64,000 bases of DNA from SZUA-36 sp963749115 (GCA_963749115.1 CAVVLP010000004.1:62001-126000), one strand, 5' to 3'; shown: positions 9,418-20,190, counted from the first letter of the stretch. Numbers and translations: made by a program. Notes: generated from the letters alone by a model not told the origin.

Positions 9418-12400
9418 TGTACCCAGAGTCTTGCATTCAGGAAGATACGCTGCCACGGAGAAAGCTCCGGCCAGTGTTCCGGGGCCCAGGAAAAATTGAC
9501 TGTACGCAAGGTTCTTTCAGGGTGAGGCATCATGATCGTTATGCGGCCATCGGTATTGCACAAACCGGTAATACCAAGCGGAGACCCGTTCGGATTTTGT
9601 GGATATTCACTCATGCTATTTCCATCCCCGTTCACATACTGCAGTGCTATTTGGGTCTGTGGCAGCGACTGTCCGCCGAATTGTGCGCGTCCCTCACCAT
9701 GTGCAGTGGCCACCGGCAGCAGACTGCCGGCCATGCCGGTGAAAAACAACGAAGCCGAATCCGTCACCTTTACCAGGCTAAGACGTGCTTCAAACTGGCC
9801 TGAGCGGTTGGCCACAAACTCCGGCCAGCTTTCGCTGCCCGGTATGATGTCCTTTAGCGAAGAGAGCATCTGGCAACCATTACAAACCCCGAGTGCGAAA
9901 CGGTCAGATCGTTCAAAGAATGCTGCGAACTGGTCTCTGAGTTCCGCCTGGTACAGAACGGAAGCCGCCCAACCCCGACCTGCGCCCAAAACATCACCAT
10001 AAGAAAAACCACCACATGCCACCAGACCCTGAAATTCCGACAGACTTGTTCGTTTTTCGAGTAAATCTGACATATGCACATCGATTGCCCTGAAACCCGC
10101 CAGGTCAAACGCCGCGGCCATCTCAACCTGTCCATTGACGCCCTGTTCCCGCAAAATCGCAATGGCAGGTTTCGGTCGTCTGGCGATAGCCGGCGTTACC
10201 GGATTGTGTAAAGGGTCAAAACTCAACTTGGGCTTTAAAAAAGGCTGACTCCACGCGAGGGTTTGAGCGAACTCTTCCTCCGCACAATGCGGATGGTCGC
10301 GTAATTTCTGAATTTCAAAGCTGGTTTCATTCCAGGCCTGGTGAAGATTAGCCAGGTTACTTTGCAGGCAAACACGTCCACCGGCCTTTATGCTGAGGGT
10401 CTGGCCACTGACCGCTTTACCAATTTCCACCAACAGTTCTTCCAGGCCATGCTTTGCAAAACAGTTTAGCACCTGTTGTTTTTCTGATTCAGCAACCTGG
10501 ATAACGGCGCCAGGCTCTTCCGCGAACAAACGGGCACGCAAGCCATCAGGATCATTACCGAGGCTTGTTTCAAAAAATAACTCCAGCCCGCAACGCGCCG
10601 AAAATGCCATTTCGCAGAGGGTGGTAATCAAACCGCCATCAGATCGATCATGGTAGGCCAGTATTTGACCGGCAGCCATAAGCTCCTGGATGGCTGCAAA
10701 AAAACCTGCCAGGTCATGGGCATTATCCAGGTCCGGAACCCGCTCACTGAACTTTCCGTGAACCTGCTCCAGGCAAGACCCGCCCAAACGGTCCAGGCCA
10801 TGACCGAGATCAATCATCAACAGGCAATTGGCTTCATCGCTTACTTTCAATTGCGGCGTGAGCGCCAGGCGGGCATCGGTGGCCGGTGCAAAAGCAGAGA
10901 CAACCAGTGAAACCGGAGCGAGCATATGTCTTGGCTGGTTGTTATCTGTCCAGTCAGTTTTGAGTGACAGGGAATCCTTGCCTACCGGGATAGCAATCCC
11001 CAATGCGGGACACAACTCCATCCCGATCGCTTTAACTGCCGCATAGAGCGCTGCATCCTGGCCTTCTTCTCCGGCAGCTGCCATCCAGTTGGCAGACAAG
11101 CGAACGTCGGCGAGACGGGCGATCGGTGCGCTGGCAATATTGGTAATCGCCTCGGTCACGGCCATCCTGGCTGCAGCCGGGCTATTAACCACTGCCAACG
11201 GTGTGCGTTCCCCTATTGCCATGGCCTCACCGGCATAACCATGAAAACTATGCAAGCTTACGGATGAATCCGCCACCGGCACCTGCCAGGGCCCTACCAT
11301 CTGATCACGCGCCACGAGCCCGCCGACCGAACGGTCACCGATGGTGATCAAAAAAGACTTGCTTCCAACCGCCGGAAAACGCAATACCTTGACAAGATCG
11401 TCTTGCAGGGATGTTTGACCTGGCAGATCTGATAGCGGGCTTACCGCCCCGGAAGTAGCATTGCGGTGTAGTTTGGGTGTCTTTCCGAGCAACACTTCCA
11501 ATGGCAGATCGACTGGCGGCTCATGCAACAATGCGTCGTTTAAACGCAGCTTGCGCTCATCGGTGACTGTTCCCAACACGGCATAAGGACAGCGTTCACG
11601 CTGACATAAAAACTCAAACTCTTTCAGGCGGTCACGCTCTACGCCGAGCACATAACGTTCCTGCGACTCATTGCACCAGATTTCCATGGGTGACATCGCA
11701 CCATCCGCACTGGGAATCTCCCGTAACTCCAAAATGCCGCCACGCTCGCTGTCATTCAACAACTCTGGCAACGCATTGGACAACCCGCCAGCACCGACAT
11801 CGTGAATGGATACAATCGGATTGGCCTCACCCATTGCGCAACAACGGTCAATAACCTCCTGGCAACGTCTCTCCATTTCAGGATTACCACGCTGCACTGA
11901 TGCGAAATCCAATTCTTCGTTCCCCTGCCCGCTGCCGACCGAGGATGCTGCTCCGCCACCGAGACCAATCAACATGGCCGGCCCACCCAATACGATCACT
12001 GCGGAACCTGCAGGCAGTCGCAGTTTTTCAATGTGCCCGGGACGTATATTGCCCAGGCCACCGGCAAGCATAATGGGTTTGTGATATCCCCAGAGTCGAC
12101 CACCGATGGATTGTTCGAAAGTACGGAAATAACCTGTCAGTGCCGGGCGGCCGAATTCGTTATTGAATGAGGCCGCGCCTACCGGTCCTTCAATCATGAT
12201 ATCCAGCGCGCTGGCAATACGGTCGGGTTTACCAGAGTTTTCCTCCCAGTCCCGAGGCCTGTCCGGCAACAACAGATTGGAAACCGAAAACCCGCTCAGA
12301 CCGACCTTTGGCCGCGCACCACGACCGGTTGCTGCTTCATCTCGGATCTCTCCTCCGGAGCCGGTTGCAGCACCGGGAAATGGCGAAATTGCCGTGGGGT

Positions 12401-13370
12401 GATTATGTGTTTCTACCTTGATCTGTATACCCACTTCTTCATCCAGCCAGGCATATTCACCGCTGCCGGGCGCAGGAAAGAAGCGCTTGTTGCGGCGACC
12501 TTCGATGACCGCAGAGTTATCGTGGTAAGCGGACAGAACGCCATCCGGATTTTGCGCATGGGTGTTCCTGATCATGGCAAACAAGGAAAGGTCCTGAGCC
12601 TCACTATCCAGGGTCCAACTGGCGTTGAATATCTTGTGACGACAGTGCTCGGAATTGGCCTGTGCGAACATCATCAGTTCTGCGTCCGTGGGGTTCCGGC
12701 CGAGTTCATTGTAAGCGGTAATCAGGTACGCTATCTCGGCTGCGGACAATGCCAGGCCAAGCTCGCGGTTAGCCTTTTCGAGGGCTTGTTGAGCATCTAC
12801 GGACAGGTCTGTTACGCCCAGGGGCCTGGCAGGATGGTGTTCAAACAATGCTCGCGCAGCCTCCAGGTCAGTCAGTACCGTTTGTGTCATTCGGTCGTGG
12901 ATGAGGGGTTTGATGACGGTGACTACTTGCTCTTCGAGCGCGTCAGGAGGTAGCCTGAACAAGGTGCCCCTTTCGATTCGACTGATCGTATCCAACCCGC
13001 ACCTGTGTGCAATATCGGTTGCCTTGGTAGACCAGGGTGACTGCGTCCCCAGGCGGGGCACGACCAGTAATACGCCGGAGGGTATGCGAACAGGGGAAAG
13101 CAGGTCGGGAGACTGGCCTGCCCCGACATCAGTGGTTGGTGGGACTGAACCAGGAAAACCACCAGGGTGGTTTACCGACTCCGCCTGCAGCAGCGCTTCG
13201 AGTCGTTCTGACTCAGCTTTTGAAAGGTCTTGCGGGCTTTCAACAAAATAGACGAATTGCGCAGTGAACAAAAACTCCTGACCTGCTTGCCGATGCATAT
13301 CATCAACAAGTTTTTGCCTATGGAATTCTGAAAAAGCCGGACCACCGAGCAGGTAGGTAAACCCCGTCAA
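9414..13370 (-). CDS. purL: Phosphoribosylformylglycinamidine synthase PurL
   Basis: This large single-chain enzyme makes FGAM from FGAR, glutamine and ATP in purine biosynthesis. The 1318-residue product is uninterrupted, the usual length for the proteobacterial form. Visible signatures include VETHNHPTAISPFPGAATGS (ATP/substrate loop), GKDSLSLK, and a C-terminal class I glutamine amidotransferase with GGFSYGDVLGAGRGWA, nucleophile Cys in GVCNGCQML and the catalytic His-Glu in PHPERTLR. The gene stands alone except for the overlapping membrane-protein gene downstream. It is the longest intact gene here despite the many frameshifts elsewhere. Confidence 0.97.
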   Translation of the reverse strand: MTGFTYLLGGPAFSEFHRQKLVDDMHRQAGQEFLFTAQFVYFVESPQDLSKAESERLEALLQAESVNHPGGFPGSVPPTTDVGAGQSPDLLSPVRIPSGVLLVVPRLGTQSPWSTKATDIAHRCGLDTISRIERGTLFRLPPDALEEQVVTVIKPLIHDRMTQTVLTDLEAARALFEHHPARPLGVTDLSVDAQQALEKANRELGLALSAAEIAYLITAYNELGRNPTDAELMMFAQANSEHCRHKIFNASWTLDSEAQDLSLFAMIRNTHAQNPDGVLSAYHDNSAVIEGRRNKRFFPAPGSGEYAWLDEEVGIQIKVETHNHPTAISPFPGAATGSGGEIRDEAATGRGARPKVGLSGFSVSNLLLPDRPRDWEENSGKPDRIASALDIMIEGPVGAASFNNEFGRPALTGYFRTFEQSIGGRLWGYHKPIMLAGGLGNIRPGHIEKLRLPAGSAVIVLGGPAMLIGLGGGAASSVGSGQGNEELDFASVQRGNPEMERRCQEVIDRCCAMGEANPIVSIHDVGAGGLSNALPELLNDSERGGILELREIPSADGAMSPMEIWCNESQERYVLGVERDRLKEFEFLCQRERCPYAVLGTVTDERKLRLNDALLHEPPVDLPLEVLLGKTPKLHRNATSGAVSPLSDLPGQTSLQDDLVKVLRFPAVGSKSFLITIGDRSVGGLVARDQMVGPWQVPVADSSVSLHSFHGYAGEAMAIGERTPLAVVNSPAAARMAVTEAITNIASAPIARLADVRLSANWMAAAGEEGQDAALYAAVKAIGMELCPALGIAIPVGKDSLSLKTDWTDNNQPRHMLAPVSLVVSAFAPATDARLALTPQLKVSDEANCLLMIDLGHGLDRLGGSCLEQVHGKFSERVPDLDNAHDLAGFFAAIQELMAAGQILAYHDRSDGGLITTLCEMAFSARCGLELFFETSLGNDPDGLRARLFAEEPGAVIQVAESEKQQVLNCFAKHGLEELLVEIGKAVSGQTLSIKAGGRVCLQSNLANLHQAWNETSFEIQKLRDHPHCAEEEFAQTLAWSQPFLKPKLSFDPLHNPVTPAIARRPKPAIAILREQGVNGQVEMAAAFDLAGFRAIDVHMSDLLEKRTSLSEFQGLVACGGFSYGDVLGAGRGWAASVLYQAELRDQFAAFFERSDRFALGVCNGCQMLSSLKDIIPGSESWPEFVANRSGQFEARLSLVKVTDSASLFFTGMAGSLLPVATAHGEGRAQFGGQSLPQTQIALQYVNGDGNSMSEYPQNPNGSPLGITGLCNTDGRITIMMPHPERTLRTVNFSWAPEHWPELSPWQRIFLNARLWVQ

Positions 13371-13467
13371 AGCATTACTCCCGAATTAACAGACGACATT
13401 ATAACGGTTGACCAGTAGAAAATGAGCAGCAATTTGGCGCTTTATCAGATACTCGGAATTCCGGAAT

Positions 13468-13501
13468 GCAGAGACCCCGCCACGGGTGACGGGGTCTCTG
13501 C
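13468..13501. terminator. Strong GC-rich hairpin between dsbC and purL
   Basis: Arms 13468-13479 and 13490-13501 form a perfect 12-bp stem with a 10-base loop, 33 bases past the dsbC stop. There is no T-run on either side, so it may be a weak or Rho-assisted terminator for dsbC or a simple stabilising hairpin. Confidence 0.5.
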
Positions 13502-13533
13502 GTTCAAACGACCTACTGCTGAGTGTGACTGGC

Positions 13534-14277
13534 TTATTCAGCAGCTGCGTTCAGGGATTCCAGCCGTTGACGTAATTGTTCAGGCGGCATATAACCGGGT
13601 ATCAATGAGCCATCGCTTGTGAGCATCGCCGGCGTGCCGGTCACACCGACTTCACGACCCAACTCATACTGATCGGCTATCGGATTCGTGCATTTTTGCG
13701 GCTCGGGGTCGGTTCCGTTTTTAGCCAATGTCAGTGCTTCTTTTTGATCATCAGCGCACCATACGGACACAAACTTGTCATATGAATCCGAGCCGATGCC
13801 GGCTCGCGGAAATGCCATGTAATGGATTGCAATGCCTTGCTCGTTGTAACCTTCCATCTGGTTATGAAGCTTTCTGCAGTAACCACAATCAATATCCGTA
13901 AACACGACTAAATCGTATTCTGGTTGTTCCGGAGAAAAAGTGATCTGCTCATCCAGCTTCACATCTGTCATCAGGCCCAGACGAATACCGGACTTGGCCT
14001 GGTCGGTGAGGTTGGCATGTGTGTCAATATCCATGATCTGACCCTGTAACAGGTACTGGCCGTTGGCAGTCACATAAACGATGTCACTATTGATCTGGAC
14101 CTGCAATATACCTGCGATGGGTGTTTCCGAAACCGCGATGGTTGTCGCATTGGGGACCAAAGTTCGTATTTTGGTCTCAACGGCATCGAAACCCTGGTCT
14201 TCCCCGGAGTCTGCATTCACCGTTGACATCAAAAAACAAGTTACTAAAGCCGTAACTAAAAGCAGTATTCGATTCAT
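13534..14277 (-). CDS. dsbC: Thiol:disulfide interchange protein DsbC
   Basis: This periplasmic disulfide isomerase has an N-terminal signal peptide (MNRILLLVTALVTCFLMSTV, cut after NA near residue 22), a dimerisation domain (about 25-85) and a thioredoxin fold. The active site CGYC sits at residues 131-134 and the cis-proline loop is VTGTPAM. The start at 14277 is preferred over the upstream in-frame codon at 14403 because it places the signal peptide at the N-terminus. Total length of 247 fits. It follows xerD, the common gammaproteobacterial xerD-dsbC order. Confidence 0.93.
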   Translation of the reverse strand: MNRILLLVTALVTCFLMSTVNADSGEDQGFDAVETKIRTLVPNATTIAVSETPIAGILQVQINSDIVYVTANGQYLLQGQIMDIDTHANLTDQAKSGIRLGLMTDVKLDEQITFSPEQPEYDLVVFTDIDCGYCRKLHNQMEGYNEQGIAIHYMAFPRAGIGSDSYDKFVSVWCADDQKEALTLAKNGTDPEPQKCTNPIADQYELGREVGVTGTPAMLTSDGSLIPGYMPPEQLRQRLESLNAAAE

Positions 14278-14377
14278 TAATTTTCTCCGGTCTTGTTTTG
14301 TTCTGTGCCTGATTTGCATTTGACATGTATGCGGGGAAAAGTTCAACCCATAAATCTGCCCAAAGAGATGGATTTTA

Positions 14378-15305
14378 CTATCCACGCGGGTGATGAGCCT
14401 CATGCATACGTTTCAAGCCCTCGCGGGCAATGTGTGTATAAATCTGTGTGGTGGAGAGATCGCTATGCCCGAGCAACAACTGCACAACACGCAGGTCCGC
14501 CCCGTGATTGAGCAGGTGGGTCGCAAACGAGTGACGTAACATGTGTGGTGACAGCTTTCGTGATATATCGCAAAGGGCGGCATATCGGCGCACCATGTAC
14601 CAGAACGCCTGTCGTGTCATTCCTGATTTGCGCGTGGTAACAAACACGTCATCGGTTTGTACGCCTTTCAAAAGTTCAGGCCTGCCGCATAACAGATAGG
14701 CCTTCAGACTTTCATCCGCTTCATCTCCAATCGGCACCAGTCGTTCTTTCTGCCCTTTGCCCATCACCCGGACAACACCCTGGTTCAGATTGATATTGGA
14801 CAGTTGCAGACCCACCAGTTCACTCACCCGCAGCCCAGTGGCATACATCAACTCCAACATGGCCCTGTCACGCAAGCCCAGCGGGGTTCCGGTATCCGGC
14901 GCTGCGAGCAGAGATTCGACCTGTTCTTCGCTTAATGCCTTGGGCAGCCCACGGCCGGTTTTAGGGCTCTCGATCAAAGCGACAGGATCGCTTTCGATTG
15001 TTCCTTCACTTACCAGCCAGCGATAGAACTGACGATAGGCAGACAAGGTATCGCGATAGCGAGCGGGGACTTTTGCCTTGTCGCATTTCGGCTGCAAGTA
15101 TCGCCAAAAGGTCTTCCCGGGTTGCCAGTGCGAGAGACTTGCCCCGAATGGCAAGCCGGGCCTGCAAGTTCAACAGGTCATGACGATAACTTTGCAGACT
15201 GTTATCGCTGAGTCCGCGTTCGGCCCAAATTTTATCCAGGAAACGTTCAATAACCGGATCCTGTTCTACACCCCTGGCAGGGTCTTGTGAACCGGTTTTC
15301 ACCAT
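14378..15305 (-). CDS. xerD: Tyrosine recombinase XerD, one frameshift
   Basis: XerD with XerC resolves chromosome dimers at dif. The N-terminal core-binding SAM-like domain (VIERFLDKIWAERGLSDNSL) and the C-terminal catalytic domain lie in different frames. Removing one base near 15045 joins RSLSRYLSAYRQFYRWL, a conserved linker. Catalytic residues are visible: Arg in ATGLRVSEL, Lys in GKGQKERLVP, HxxR in HMLRHSFATHLL, His in LLGHSDLST, and nucleophile Tyr in TTQIYTHI. Corrected length is about 308 residues. The fused GLKRMHEAHHPRG tail is typical of XerD rather than XerC. Confidence 0.93.
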
Positions 15306-15450
15306 CGTCTCCCGGCCTGTTCCTCACGCATGTAGTTCATCCATGACATTAATGATAACTTAATCGATTGCAGAAATATGTTATAGGTGGGATAGACTTA
15401 TGAATTGCTGTGACACACATCTTTGAGCCGGTAAATAAGGGGCTTTCACA

Positions 15451-15897
15451 TTGCACAAAAATCAACCCATTGTGTCGCCCGATAACGTCTACTGCACATT
15501 TACCCGCAGGTTGCTGGTCATGTTGTACGATACGCTCATTCTGCTGGGTTTGCTGATTTTGGCCGCGGCTGTTGCACTGCCATTCGGTGATGTTGACAAG
15601 GTCGCTATGCGTGACTTCTGGTTCACTCTCTGGCTGCTCGCAGTGTGCTTTGCATACCTGGGTGGATGCTGGCGCTACGGGGGTATGACAGTAGGTATGC
15701 GCGCCTGGCGGGTAAGGCTTGTCAGCTATGATGGTCAGATGATTTCATGGCTTGGATGCCTGGTACGGTTCTTTGTTGGCGTGGTTTCATTGGGCGCCCT
15801 TGGTCTCGGTATTCTTTGGGCATTGGTGGACTCCAAAAACCGGGGTTGGCACGACCTGGCTGCGCGTACCATTTTGATCAAGCAGAACAAACACTAG
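15451..15897 (+). CDS. RDD family membrane protein
   Basis: A small three-helix membrane protein of 148 residues with the RDD hallmarks: Arg and Asp in FTRRLLVMLYDTLILLGLLI, GMTVGMRAWRVRLV, and a C-terminal DSKNRGWHDLAARTILI. The start is TTG at 15451, supported by AAGGGG eight bases upstream; no ATG precedes the domain. It is divergent from xerD and convergent with lptG. Some RDD proteins act in ion or solute transport, but no specific role can be given here. Confidence 0.8.
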   Translation: MHKNQPIVSPDNVYCTFTRRLLVMLYDTLILLGLLILAAAVALPFGDVDKVAMRDFWFTLWLLAVCFAYLGGCWRYGGMTVGMRAWRVRLVSYDGQMISWLGCLVRFFVGVVSLGALGLGILWALVDSKNRGWHDLAARTILIKQNKH

Positions 15898-15934
15898 TGT
15901 CGTAAACGACGGTACAGTGCAACGCAATAAGACT

Positions 15935-17020
15935 TCAAGCGGAACGTCGCAAAATAGTGATGGCAATTATCATCAGAATGACTGATGGCATCGCCGTACT
16001 GAGTGCAACCGGCAGTGAATAAGCTGTTGCAAGATTTTGTGAGGCGGCATTAATCAACATGAACATACCACCGAGCGTCATGCCGATAAAAAGTCTGAAA
16101 CCATGGTTGTGATGTCTGGAAGACCCAAAAACGAAAGGCATACCGGCAAGGACCAGTGCAATAATCGCAAACGGGTACATGATCTTCTCCCAAAATGCGG
16201 ATTGATAAATCCTGTCATCCAGACCATTGCTTTGCAGATATTTCAACTGGTCCCACAAGGCCCTTATCGAAAGGTAAAACGGGCGGGTTACAGCCGATTC
16301 GAGCAACTCAGGTTTGACCCCTGAAACCCACGGAGTTCGCTCCAACTCCAAAGGAATCACTTCCGACTTGCCAATTTCTATGATGGAAACACCCTCAAGC
16401 GTCCACTGTTTACCATCAAAAAATGCACTGTCAGCGCGGGTAATTTTCTGCAATCCCGCAAATCCATCAAAATGGTGAATTTCAATTTCCTGAAAATTAA
16501 TCGACTGCTGTCCACGGTCTGCAGTGAGTAGAGGCCGGCGGATATTGACAATATCACTGCCATCCCTGATCCACATGCCGGATGTGCCGCCAATGATGAC
16601 CTGGCCTACAAGCTGATTTAGTCTGAATGCACGAGCCTGCTGCTCAGCATCGGGTGCCATCCATTCCCCGACCGCCATTACCGGTATCGTGATCAACAAG
16701 GTTCCGACCATGCCTGCAAGTGCCAACCTCAACCTCGACACACCCGATACCCGAAAAGCAACCAGTTCGTTGGCACTTGCGAGACTACCGATACCCAGCA
16801 GCGAGCCCATCAGGGCTGACACGGGAAAGATCTGGTAAGCCAGTCTCGGGCCGGTTTGCAACACAAACCAGAATGCGTCAGAGGCACTGTAATTGGCCGT
16901 GGTGTCGCGCAATTCACCCAATACGCTGAACATCATCATCAGGACCGTGAAACTGACCCACACAAGCAAAATTCCAAGAATGGCTGTTTTACCGATATAC
17001 CTGTCTACTGTTCTTATCAA
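15935..17020 (-). CDS. lptG: LPS export ABC transporter permease LptG
   Basis: LptG is one of the two inner-membrane permeases of the LptB2FG transporter that extracts lipopolysaccharide towards the outer membrane. The 361-residue protein has N-terminal helices (ILGILLVWVSFTVLMMMFSV), the conserved GDxR-like start YIGKTAILG, a periplasmic beta-jellyroll (about 130-265) and C-terminal helices. It overlaps the lptF stop by four bases (ATGA), so it is translated with it. It is second in the pair, as in other gammaproteobacteria. Confidence 0.93.
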   Translation of the reverse strand: MIRTVDRYIGKTAILGILLVWVSFTVLMMMFSVLGELRDTTANYSASDAFWFVLQTGPRLAYQIFPVSALMGSLLGIGSLASANELVAFRVSGVSRLRLALAGMVGTLLITIPVMAVGEWMAPDAEQQARAFRLNQLVGQVIIGGTSGMWIRDGSDIVNIRRPLLTADRGQQSINFQEIEIHHFDGFAGLQKITRADSAFFDGKQWTLEGVSIIEIGKSEVIPLELERTPWVSGVKPELLESAVTRPFYLSIRALWDQLKYLQSNGLDDRIYQSAFWEKIMYPFAIIALVLAGMPFVFGSSRHHNHGFRLFIGMTLGGMFMLINAASQNLATAYSLPVALSTAMPSVILMIIAITILRRSA

Positions 17021-18102
17021 GTCAGGTTCGCCTTAACAGGAAACCGCCCCTGCCGCCGAATCCACAGGAAACTGATGATGAGAAAAACCACATGAACCCA
17101 CCACATCCCGATATAGGTAGGAAGTACCCCATCTATAACCCAGGTACGGCACAGGTAAAGTAAATTACCATAAAGTATGTAAACCAGGATACCGAGCACA
17201 ATCCTGACACCCCTGCCTTCACGGGGCTCCGAATGCGCGAGGGGAATGGCCAGCAAGCCCAGTATGATGACACTGATCGCGGGAGACAGACGCCATTGCA
17301 ATTCTGCGATGGATTCAACATCACCGTTTTTGAGCAACTCCATCGATGGTATCGAATTGATCTTTGCGTTCTTTCGTTTTCGGAACTCAGGTTCCGGTAA
17401 ACGCAGATCATTGCGTGCAAAGCTCAATACCCGCAAATCAAGCTGCCCGGGCGCGACATCCGTAACTTTGCCATCTTCAAGAACCAGGTAACGATCACCT
17501 GTATTGGAATTCATCCAGTAACGGCCCTTTTGAGCCACCCAGACTTGCTCCCTTTCTTCATGGCGCTGCTTGATGAAAATATTTTTCAGCGTGCTGCCGT
17601 CATCCCCGATGGCTTCAGCATATAAAATCAGTTCACCCTGTCTAAGCACATGAAACTTGCCTGCCTGCAATCCCCAGACAGCGGCCGAACGAAACGCCGC
17701 TTCAAGTTGTTCCTCGGCCATGCGTGCAGCGGTGGGCGCAATCGATAAACCCAGCACCAACAGCATAACCGCCATTGGAATCATCAGGCTCAAAAGTGGT
17801 TTTAACAGTTTTCTCCAATCGAAACCGCTGGAGCGCATGACGGCCATTTCCTGATCCCGATAAAAACGACCCAGACCCCACATGACTGCAACAAATCCCG
17901 CCAATGGCAAAATATTGCCCAACGTTTCCGGCATGTGCAGCAGCAACTGCACACCCAAAAGCCCCGCCGGAATCCGGCCACCGGCAATATCCTTGAGCAT
18001 ATCGCTCAGGTAAGCACCCAGCAATACAATGACAAGCACAATGCTTACAGCCAGCGCAGTCCAGAACCACTCTCGAAATATGTATTTCTGCAGTATGCTC
18101 AA
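17017..18102 (-). CDS. lptF: LPS export ABC transporter permease LptF
   Basis: This is the partner permease of LptG. It opens MSILQKYIFREWFWTALAVS, has three N-terminal helices, a periplasmic jellyroll domain (about 135-265, including GKFHVLRQGELILYAEAIGDDG) and C-terminal helices (SVIILGLLAIPLAHSEPREG). The length of 361 is standard. It is divergent from pepA, with a 118-base shared promoter region holding an inverted repeat (18130-18156). Confidence 0.93.
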   Translation of the reverse strand: MSILQKYIFREWFWTALAVSIVLVIVLLGAYLSDMLKDIAGGRIPAGLLGVQLLLHMPETLGNILPLAGFVAVMWGLGRFYRDQEMAVMRSSGFDWRKLLKPLLSLMIPMAVMLLVLGLSIAPTAARMAEEQLEAAFRSAAVWGLQAGKFHVLRQGELILYAEAIGDDGSTLKNIFIKQRHEEREQVWVAQKGRYWMNSNTGDRYLVLEDGKVTDVAPGQLDLRVLSFARNDLRLPEPEFRKRKNAKINSIPSMELLKNGDVESIAELQWRLSPAISVIILGLLAIPLAHSEPREGRGVRIVLGILVYILYGNLLYLCRTWVIDGVLPTYIGMWWVHVVFLIISFLWIRRQGRFPVKANLT

Positions 18103-18129
18103 TATTAGTATCTTCGCTAATAAATCTAG

Positions 18130-18156
18130 TAGAATGCCTGATTCGTCCGCATTCTA
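18130..18156. promoter_or_regulatory. Operator-like inverted repeat in the lptF/pepA divergent promoter region
   Basis: TAGAATGC (18130-18137) and its exact reverse complement (18149-18156) are separated by 11 bases, midway between the divergent lptF and pepA starts. Spacing and symmetry fit a dimeric regulator site, but no matching regulator is identified. Each arm also contains TAGAAT, a plausible -10 element for its own direction. Confidence 0.4.
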
Positions 18157-18220
18157 GCAGTGTTACACGGCTCACCGGCGATTTTCAGAACCGGGGGTTC
18201 GGCAAAGGATCTTAAAAATA

Positions 18221-19696
18221 ATGAAATTTACACTAGACACAACCCTGGCGACAGCCCTTGAAACTGATTGCCTGGTCATCGGTGTTTTCGAAGATATACC
18301 CCTGCAAGGATCGGCAGAACTGGTTGATAAAGCCAGCGATGGCGCACTTCAGCAACTGATAAACAGTGGTGACGTTGGTACAGACTGGAAGGAAACAACT
18401 TTATTGCATGGACTCAAAGGCGTGGCCGCAAAACGGATCCTTGTTCTGGGTTGCGGTGAAGCTGAAAAGTTCAACAACGTACGCTACGACAGAGTCTGCT
18501 CGAGTGCAGGTACCTTTTTAAATGACCATGCCACCACCAGCGCCCATTTCTGTTTGCACGAAATCGACGTAACCCATACGACAGATTATTGGCGTCTTCG
18601 CCAGGCTGCGGTCAACCTGGAAAAGACCAACTATCGCTACACAGCCACCAAGGCGCCCAAAGATGATGACAAGCAACCGTTGAGCAGTGTTTCATTCAAT
18701 GCAGATGCTCATATGCAGGCCGCCCTGAAGGAAGCCAGCGGATATTGCCAAAGGCTACTTGCGCTCAACAGAACTCGGCAACCTGCCTCCCAATATCTGC
18801 AATCCTGCCTACCTGGCAGAGACTGCACAGGAGATTGCAAACAACTACGAAAATGTCAGTCTGGAAATCCTCGATGAGGATCAAATGGCCGAACTCAAGA
18901 TGTCGGCCTTGCTGGCAGTTGGACGCGGCAGCCAACATGAGTCAAAACTGATCGTTCTCAAATACCAGGGTAAGGACGAAACCAGTCCGACCCATCGTTT
19001 TTGTTGGCAAGGGCATAACTTTCGATAGTGGTGGTCTATCGCTAAAACCCGGCCCGAATATGGAGCAAATGAAGTTTGATATGGGTGGTGCCGCCAGCGT
19101 GATCGGAGCATTTGAAGCCTGCGCGGATATGCAACTTCCGATCAACCTGATCTGTATCGTAGCCGCCGCCGAAAATATGCCGGATGGTAATGCCTACCGC
19201 CCCGGTGATGTGCTCACCTCGATGTCAGGAAAAACCATTGAAGTTCTTAATACCGACGCGGAAGGCCGCCTGGTATTATGCGATGCACTGACTTACAGCC
19301 AGCGATTCAATCCGGCCGCCCTGATCGATGTTGCCACCCTGACGGGTGCCGCCGTGATCGCGCTCGGACACCATGCCTCGGTCATCATGAGCAAGCATGA
19401 CGACCTTGCCGACGAGTTGATCGAAGCGGGTCAGACAGCCGTAGACCGGGGCTGGCGTCTGCCGCTCTGGGATGATTACCAGTCACAGCTCAAGTCCGCC
19501 TTTCGCGGACATGAAGAATGTCGGTGGCATGGCGGCTGGCAGCATCACCGCAGGCTGCTTTCTTTCGCGCTTTACCAAAGACCAGCGATGGGCTCATATT
19601 GATTGCGCAGGATCAACCTGGATCTGGGGTGGCGATAAAGGATCAACCGGCAGACCGGTTGGCCTGTTGACCCAGTTCTTGATCAACCAGGCCTGA
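18221..19696 (+). CDS. pepA: Leucyl aminopeptidase PepA, three frameshifts
   Basis: PepA is an M17 metallopeptidase (and XerCD accessory DNA-binding protein in E. coli). The pieces, read after removing one extra base near 18743, 18988 and 19502, give STELGNLPPNICNPAYLAE, then PIVFVGKGITFDSGGLSLKP (metal-binding Lys and Asp), NTDAEGRLVLCDAL (the M17 signature), and FADMKNVGGMAAGSITAGCF. The last piece runs to 19696. Corrected length is about 490 residues. The start has AAAGGATC upstream. The order pepA-holC-valS is the classic gammaproteobacterial arrangement. Confidence 0.94.
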
Positions 19697-19736
19697 TCGA
19701 CAGGCCTGATATAACTGACGCTGAGTTTTTTGACCA

Positions 19737-20190
19737 TTGTCCGGCGAAATCAACCATTCTCAATCCTGCCAGGTCGATTTTTACCTGCTTGGAGAGTCTT
19801 CACCCGGGGCAGATAAACTGGCCTGCCGCCTCGCGTTGATGGCACTGGAAAGAGAACAGAAAATTTTCATCATCACGACCTCGGACGCATCCAGTGAACA
19901 ACTGGATGAACTGATGTGGCAATATCCGGAAGGACGGTTTATTCCACATGCCAGAGCCGGTGACGCAGGATGCCGCAAAGGCGCCGGTTAATATTGGTAC
20001 GCTTTCAGGCTTGAATCCGGCGGACGTGGTGATTAACCTTTGCCCTGAGGCTGTTCCACAACCGGAAAGATTCAGCCGGGTGTTGGAAATTGTTCCTTAC
20101 GCCGACAATGAAAAGGAAGCCTCCAGGGTGAAATTCAGAATCTACCGCAATCAGGGCCTCAATCCCCAGACCCACGAGATCAACAAATAA
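19737..20190 (+). CDS. holC: DNA polymerase III chi subunit HolC, one frameshift
   Basis: HolC bridges the clamp loader and SSB. The first piece (VDFYLLGESSPGADKLACRL, then the QLDELMWQYPEGRFIPH motif) and the second (TLSGLNPADVVINLCPEAVP) are separated by one extra base near 19969; corrected sequence reads ARAGDADAAKAPVNIG. These motifs and the length of about 150 are typical for chi. The stop overlaps the valS start (TAATG), so the two are coupled. Confidence 0.9.
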
